Position numbers and translations under genes: made by a program. A stretch of 5,435 nt of DNA from positions 1-5,435 of the forward strand of contig QMME01000304.1 in assembly GCA_003647095.1 (NCBI GenBank), written 5' to 3'. Positions 1-3,141 of the stretch are shown here, one piece after another (position 1 is the stretch's first letter; every line of letters begins with the position of its first letter). The stretch comes from Deltaproteobacteria bacterium. Lineage in GTDB: Bacteria; Myxococcota; B64-G9. Under the pieces are notes generated by a model, which saw nothing but the letters and a program-made list of their open reading frames with translations, had not been told where the DNA came from and ran no database searches.

Positions 1-263
1 CCCTCGACCACGGTCATGCTCCAGGAGTAGGGAGTGATGCCGCCGCTGGCGCGTAGCCCCTGCTCGTAGGTCTCGCCCAACACCGCGTCGGGCAAGGCCA
101 CCTGCTCGATCTTCAACTCCTTCGCCTCCACGCACTCGCCCGCCGGGTTGCACTGCAGGCCGGTACGACAGTCGAGGTTCCTGGTGCAGGTGAAGTTTTC
201 GATGGACTCGGAACATGCCCCCAGCAGCAAGCCCGCCAGCATGACAACCAGCGCTCTTTTCAT
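1..263 (-). CDS. Cys-rich lipoprotein with putative Ig-like (He_PIG-type) domain, N-terminal part only
   Basis: Eighty-seven complete codons are visible and the frame runs off the left edge, so the C-terminus is missing. The protein begins MKRALVVMLAGLLLGAC, a lipoprotein signal peptide: K2 R3, a hydrophobic core, and lipobox L14-G15-A16-C17. Cys17 is the predicted lipidated residue. Ser18 follows rather than Asp, so by the E. coli rule it would go to the outer membrane. Residues 26-44 form a compact Cys cluster (C26, C32, C38, C44) with the spacing C-x5-C-x5-C-x5-C, a pattern common in myxobacterial lipoproteins. From about residue 52 the sequence has the features of a bacterial putative Ig repeat: LPDAVLGETYEQGL, then ASGGITPYSWSM. 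Such domains usually occur in extracytoplasmic binding or adhesion proteins. The start is fixed by a strong ribosome site just upstream. It lies 78 bp downstream of the PEGA gene on the same strand and may share its transcript. The substrate or partner is unknown. Confidence 0.85.
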   Translation of the reverse strand, partial: MKRALVVMLAGLLLGACSESIENFTCTRNLDCRTGLQCNPAGECVEAKELKIEQVALPDAVLGETYEQGLRASGGITPYSWSMTVVE

Positions 264-275
264 CTCCCGCCTCCC
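264..275 (-). promoter_or_regulatory. Ribosome binding site of the lipoprotein gene
   Basis: Read on the minus strand this is GGGAGGCGGGAG directly before the ATG at 263-261. The GGGAGG core lies 6 nt from the start codon. It selects Met1 over the in-frame Met8, and Met1 also gives a complete lipoprotein signal peptide. Confidence 0.7.
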
Positions 276-279
276 GATC

Positions 280-300
280 AGGCAACCTGGAAGGTTGCTT
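280..300 (-). repeat. Perfect 7-bp inverted repeat (hairpin) in the leader of the lipoprotein gene
   Basis: GCAACCT (282-288), a 3-nt loop, then AGGTTGC (292-298) form a perfect stem. It can be extended by a G-T wobble (281/299) and an A-T pair (280/300). It sits in the 78-bp gap between the PEGA gene stop and the lipoprotein start, ending 4 nt upstream of the ribosome site. No T-run follows on either strand, so it does not look like an intrinsic terminator. It may be an mRNA leader hairpin, a processing site or an operator. Its function is unknown. Confidence 0.45.
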
Positions 301-311
301 CAATCAAATAT

Positions 312-328
312 CTCTGAACTCTGAACTC
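312..328. repeat. Short tandem direct repeat, 7-bp unit CTCTGAA
   Basis: Two complete copies of CTCTGAA (312-318 and 319-325) and a partial third (CTC) lie in the intergenic gap between the PEGA gene and the lipoprotein gene. Next to it (about 300-311) is the most AT-rich stretch of the gap. It could be a slippage product or a paired protein-binding site; nothing else identifies a role. Confidence 0.4.
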
Positions 329-341
329 GCACGAACCGTCA

Positions 342-1436
342 TCAGTATCGCCAACCGAACCCCAGCATTCCTCCCCCGGGCAGGGGGGTGAACTCCAGCC
401 GGGGTGCGTTGTCGTCCCTGCCCGCCGCCTCCGGCCCGGCCGAGGCCACGTCGATGAGCGCGATGATGCCCGCCGCCGCCAGCCCGGCTCCACCCAGTCC
501 GAACATGACGTAGGCCTGGGTCTTGCGGGCGTCGACCCGGTCCCGGTACTCGTCTTCCTTGCCACAGCCGTCGCGGATGCAAACCTGCAGGTTGTCATCC
601 AGGATGCCGGCGTCGTAGTACAACCCGCCGCCCACTCCCAGCAGGGCCGCGCCCACCCCGGCCGCCGTCCAGAAGGGCCAGTCGGCCCAGAAGGGGCGCC
701 GGGGAGCCACCCGGCGCACCAGCTCCACCTCCACGGTGACGCTGCTTTTATATGGTACGCGTACCCGGCGGCTGAAGTCGATGAATCCCGGTTTTCTCAC
801 CAGCAGCCGGTGCTCGCCGGCGACGAGATCCTCGAGGGGGTCGAGCGGGGTGTGTCCCACGGGCCTGTCGTCGAGCAGCACCTCGGCGCCGTCCTCGCCG
901 GCCAGCACAACCAGCCGGCCCCGGTAGTCCCGGGGATGCAGCATGGCGGTGACCATCTCGGCTATGACCCCCGGCGACGGCTGCAGGGCGCTTTCCACCC
1001 GGCAGCGGCTCATCACCCGGGCCTGGGCCACGTCCACCAGCACCAGGTGGAACAACACCGTGCCCCCGTGCTTGGCCACCTCGCCGGCGATGACCTGCTG
1101 CAGGCCGGCCGCCTGCCCCAGCCCGGCCAGGCAGGCAGGGCCCATGCCGCAGCGCAGGTACTTCTCGTTGCCCTCCACCAGCAGCAGCGAATCCATCACC
1201 ATGGCCTTGAGCAGCCGCTCGCCGGCGGCTTCCTCCAGTGCCCGGCGCAGAACGCGCTCCATGCGAGTGGCCAGCTCCGGGCTGGCCCCCCCGCCCGGGC
1301 TCAGGTGCCACATCATCAGGCTGGCCCGGGGAGGTTGTTCCGCCACCCCGGCCGGAGCGGCGTCACCCCCTGCCCGCGCCAACCCCGGCACGGCGGCGAG
1401 CAGCAGCAGGCAGTAAAGCAGCAGTGATGTTCTCAT
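342..1436 (-). CDS. Secreted PEGA-domain protein with CsgG/TolB-N-like half and C-terminal membrane hairpin
   Basis: A 364-aa protein with a Sec signal peptide (residues 1-22, cleavage likely after ALARA at A22). Residues about 38-165 resemble the alpha/beta domain of CsgG/TolB-N-type periplasmic proteins: a helix of paired charges, C96 and C102 around CGMGPACLAGLGQAAGL, then QQVIAGEVAKHGGTVLFHLV and LVDVAQARVMSR. That last stretch matches the usual 'valued-as-variable' segment of myxobacterial PEGA proteins. A PEGA domain follows at about 172-240, seen in GAEVLLDDRPVGHTPLD, AGEHRLLVRKPGF and a closing VTVEVEL strand. Hydrophobic segments at about 253-275 and 308-330 form a hairpin whose loop carries C286 and C291. 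The tail ends FTPLPGGGMLGFGWRY. PEGA domains are linked to envelope surfaces and carbohydrate contact, but no ligand is known. The ATG has a strong GGAGGGGAG site 5 nt upstream. It is transcribed divergently from the related gene at 1612. Architecture is well supported; function is unknown. Confidence 0.88.
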   Translation of the reverse strand: MRTSLLLYCLLLLAAVPGLARAGGDAAPAGVAEQPPRASLMMWHLSPGGGASPELATRMERVLRRALEEAAGERLLKAMVMDSLLLVEGNEKYLRCGMGPACLAGLGQAAGLQQVIAGEVAKHGGTVLFHLVLVDVAQARVMSRCRVESALQPSPGVIAEMVTAMLHPRDYRGRLVVLAGEDGAEVLLDDRPVGHTPLDPLEDLVAGEHRLLVRKPGFIDFSRRVRVPYKSSVTVEVELVRRVAPRRPFWADWPFWTAAGVGAALLGVGGGLYYDAGILDDNLQVCIRDGCGKEDEYRDRVDARKTQAYVMFGLGGAGLAAAGIIALIDVASAGPEAAGRDDNAPRLEFTPLPGGGMLGFGWRY

Positions 1437-1450
1437 GGGGACTCCCCTCC
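1437..1450 (-). promoter_or_regulatory. Ribosome binding site of the minus-strand PEGA gene, within a small palindrome
   Basis: The minus-strand leader reads GGAGGGGAGTCCCC followed at once by the ATG. The Shine-Dalgarno core GGAGGGGAG ends 5 nt before the start. GGGG and CCCC can pair around an AGT loop, which would hide most of the ribosome site in a 4-bp GC stem touching the start codon. The site clearly decides the start; the hairpin's effect on translation is inference. Confidence 0.6.
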
Positions 1451-1460
1451 ACTCCGGCCT

Positions 1461-1489
1461 GTTTTGCCCCGGTCCGGGGCCGGTGTCAA
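1461..1489 (-). promoter_or_regulatory. Candidate sigma-70-type promoter for the minus-strand PEGA gene
   Basis: On the minus strand a perfect TTGACA (1489-1484) is followed, after a 17-bp spacer, by CAAAAC (1466-1461), a weak -10 matching TATAAT at three of six positions. Transcription would start near 1455, giving a leader of about 20 nt that contains the ribosome site. The exact -35 and ideal spacing support it; the poor -10 weakens it and suggests dependence on an activator. Confidence 0.4.
1466..1480. repeat. Perfect 15-bp palindrome, candidate operator
   Basis: GCCCCGG-T-CCGGGGC is a perfect inverted repeat with a single central base. It fills almost the whole spacer between the candidate -35 and -10 of the minus-strand PEGA gene. 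With a one-base centre it suits a dimeric DNA-binding protein better than an RNA hairpin. Dyads inside promoter spacers are the hallmark of MerR-family control, although the 17-bp spacer here is shorter than the usual 19-20 bp. No regulator gene is in the window. Confidence 0.5.
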
Positions 1490-1507
1490 TATTTACGTCG
1501 CCGTGGT

Positions 1508-1524
1508 CGGAAGGGCCTCTTCCG
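1508..1524. repeat. Perfect 6+5+6 inverted repeat in the divergent promoter region
   Basis: CGGAAG-GGCCT-CTTCCG is a perfect inverted repeat. It lies about 6 bp upstream of the candidate -35 of the plus-strand PEGA gene and about 19 bp upstream of the -35 of the minus-strand gene. CTATTTT follows on the plus strand, but no gene reads into it from the left, so a terminator role makes little sense. A regulator site shared by both promoters is the more natural reading. Confidence 0.45.
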
Positions 1525-1529
1525 CTATT

Positions 1530-1559
1530 TTGACTTGCCTGCCGCCACCCAGGTGATAT
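1530..1559 (+). promoter_or_regulatory. Weak candidate promoter for the plus-strand PEGA gene
   Basis: TTGACT (1530-1535, five of six consensus bases) is followed after 18 bp by TGATAT (1554-1559), which matches a -10 poorly. The start would be near 1567, leaving a leader of about 45 nt. Two further TTGACG hexamers lie downstream at 1561 and 1575, so the true -35 is uncertain. Confidence 0.25.
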
Positions 1560-1596
1560 GTTGACGCCATCGCGTTGACGGGAGTTTTTCCGGCAT

Positions 1597-1603
1597 GGAG
1601 GGA
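1597..1603 (+). promoter_or_regulatory. Ribosome binding site of the plus-strand PEGA gene
   Basis: GGAGGGA ends 8 nt before the ATG at 1612. An earlier ATG at 1595 overlaps this site and is out of frame with the gene, so 1612 is the supported start. The encoded signal peptide also begins there. Confidence 0.7.
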
Positions 1604-1611
1604 CTGGTTCG

Positions 1612-3123
1612 ATGCACTACCGGCTGGCGCAAGGGTTGTTGTTGTTGACTCCGTTGCTCTCGCCCGGCCCGGCGACTGCTTCCCCGAACGAGGCCGGCGG
1701 GCCGGTGGCGGTGGTGGCCCTGGCCCACGAGGGTGAGCAGGAATCGCTGGCGCGGGCGGCGGCCGCCCTGCAGCATCACCTGAAGAGAAGCAGCCTGCAG
1801 GTGTTGGGCGCCGGCAAGCTGGTGCGCCTGCTGTCTGCCGGGGTGCGCGCCGCTGCCGGTGCCGAGAGCCTGTCGCGCCTGAGCGGGTTGTTTCAGCAGG
1901 GCTACATCCAGTCCTACAGCTTCGAGTACCGCAAGGCTCTTTCTTCCCTGCGCCTGGTGCTGGCCGGGCTGCCGGCCACGCCGCCCGGTCCCGAGCGCTG
2001 GGCCCTGTGGGTGAAGACGAAGATCTTCGAAGGCATCAGCCTCTACGAGCTGGGCCGCAAGTCCGAGGCCCTGGATACCTTCCTGCAGGTGCTGCACACC
2101 CGGCCGCTGATGAAGCTCAGCCGGCGCCAGTACGCGCCCAAGATCGTCGGCTTGTGGAAGCGCGCCCGGGCCCGCCTGGAGAAACTCTCCCGCGGCAAGC
2201 TGGTGGCCGACAGCGAACCGGCCGGGGCGCGGGTGCTGGTGGACGGGGTGGAGATGGGTATTACCCCCTACATCGGACGCCTGCCCCACGGCCGCTACCA
2301 CCTGCGCCTGGAAAAGGAAGGTGTCGGTTTCGCCAATCGGCTGGTGGAGGTGGGCCCGGAGACGGTAACCGTGCGGGTGCAGCTTTCCTTCGAAGGGGCG
2401 CTCGATTTCGACCAGGAGCACCCCTGCATCCGCCTGCCCCCGGGCCGGGAATCGCTGCCGGAGCACTGGTGGCCCTGGCTGGGAGACCGGCTGGGAGTCC
2501 GCCGCCTGGTGGCGGTTCGCCGCCTGCAGAAGGAAGACAAGGCCTACCTGGCCGCCGCCCTGGTCGACCTGGTCTCCGGCAAGCCGTTGCGCGAGGCCTG
2601 GATGGAGTGGCCGGCCAGCGGGCGGCGCACCCTGATGGACGCCACCGGCGAGCTGGCCGGCTTCCTGGCCACCGGCAAGCCGGCCCAGGGGATCGAGGTC
2701 AAGCAGGGTGGCAGCCAGGCCGCCGCGGCCGTGCAGGAGCAGCAGTCAGCCCGGGGAGAACCGCTGGCCCCGCCGGCCCCGGACCGTCCCTGGTGGCGCA
2801 AGTTCTGGCCCTGGGGATTGATGGTGGGAGCAGGTGCGGTGCTGGCGGTGGGCGGACACATCGCTTCCAGCCACTACCACGACATTGCCTACCAGACCGG
2901 GGTCACCGCGGTGCAGAACGAGCGGCTGGCGAAGTACCGCGCCTGGCTGGGAGTGGCCATCACCGCCGACATCCTGGCCGCGGCGGCCCTCACCACCGGG
3001 CTGATCATGTACTACACCTACCGCGAACCCGGCTGTGAGCCGTCCACCTCGCCGTCCGGCGACACGGTCTCCCTGGGCATTCTGCCGGGGGGCGGCTTGC
3101 TGCTGGTGGGCGGGCGCTTCTGA
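1612..3123 (+). CDS. Secreted TPR-like/PEGA-domain protein with C-terminal membrane hairpin
   Basis: A 503-aa protein with a Sec signal peptide (residues 1-23, cleavage likely after ATA). Residues about 31-75 start with a hydrophobic strand, PVAVVALAH, then amphipathic helices. Residues about 85-193 look like degenerate TPR helices: LFQQGYIQSYSFEYRKAL, then FEGISLYELGRKSEALDTF, and the YAPKIVGLWKRARARLEKL helix that usually precedes PEGA in such proteins. The PEGA domain spans about 196-260 (EPAGARVLVDGVEMGITPYI, then LPHGRYHLRLEKEG). A second alpha/beta segment at about 285-332 (LGDRLGVRRLVAVRRL, AALVDLVSGKPLREAW) resembles the N-terminal domain of the divergent neighbour but comes after PEGA here. 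An Ala/Gln/Pro linker leads to a Trp-rich WWRKFWPWG and hydrophobic segments at about 400-420 and 446-466. The protein ends LGILPGGGLLLVGGRF. It is probably an inner-membrane-anchored periplasmic assembly protein; no enzymatic motif is seen. It converges on the Cys-rich gene with an 18-bp gap. Confidence 0.9.
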   Translation: MHYRLAQGLLLLTPLLSPGPATASPNEAGGPVAVVALAHEGEQESLARAAAALQHHLKRSSLQVLGAGKLVRLLSAGVRAAAGAESLSRLSGLFQQGYIQSYSFEYRKALSSLRLVLAGLPATPPGPERWALWVKTKIFEGISLYELGRKSEALDTFLQVLHTRPLMKLSRRQYAPKIVGLWKRARARLEKLSRGKLVADSEPAGARVLVDGVEMGITPYIGRLPHGRYHLRLEKEGVGFANRLVEVGPETVTVRVQLSFEGALDFDQEHPCIRLPPGRESLPEHWWPWLGDRLGVRRLVAVRRLQKEDKAYLAAALVDLVSGKPLREAWMEWPASGRRTLMDATGELAGFLATGKPAQGIEVKQGGSQAAAAVQEQQSARGEPLAPPAPDRPWWRKFWPWGLMVGAGAVLAVGGHIASSHYHDIAYQTGVTAVQNERLAKYRAWLGVAITADILAAAALTTGLIMYYTYREPGCEPSTSPSGDTVSLGILPGGGLLLVGGRF

Positions 3124-3141
3124 GCCTGCCGGCGAAAGCTG

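Noticed and set aside
282..298. Hairpin as a Rho-independent terminator of the PEGA gene
   Set aside because: The stem is only 7 bp and no T-run follows on either strand.
342..385. Terminal aromatic residue of both PEGA proteins as an outer-membrane beta-barrel signal
   Set aside because: Neither protein has alternating beta strands for a barrel; both have alpha-helical hydrophobic hairpins near the C-terminus, which would hold them in the inner membrane.
810..1427. A 205-codon plus-strand open frame opposite the minus-strand PEGA gene
   Set aside because: It is in antisense register, His/Gln/Pro-rich without domain character, and the minus strand encodes a clear signal peptide, PEGA domain and hairpin.
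1525..2466. A 313-codon minus-strand open frame opposite the plus-strand PEGA gene
   Set aside because: It is in antisense codon register with a well-supported gene, has no signal or domain, and is the usual by-product of high GC.
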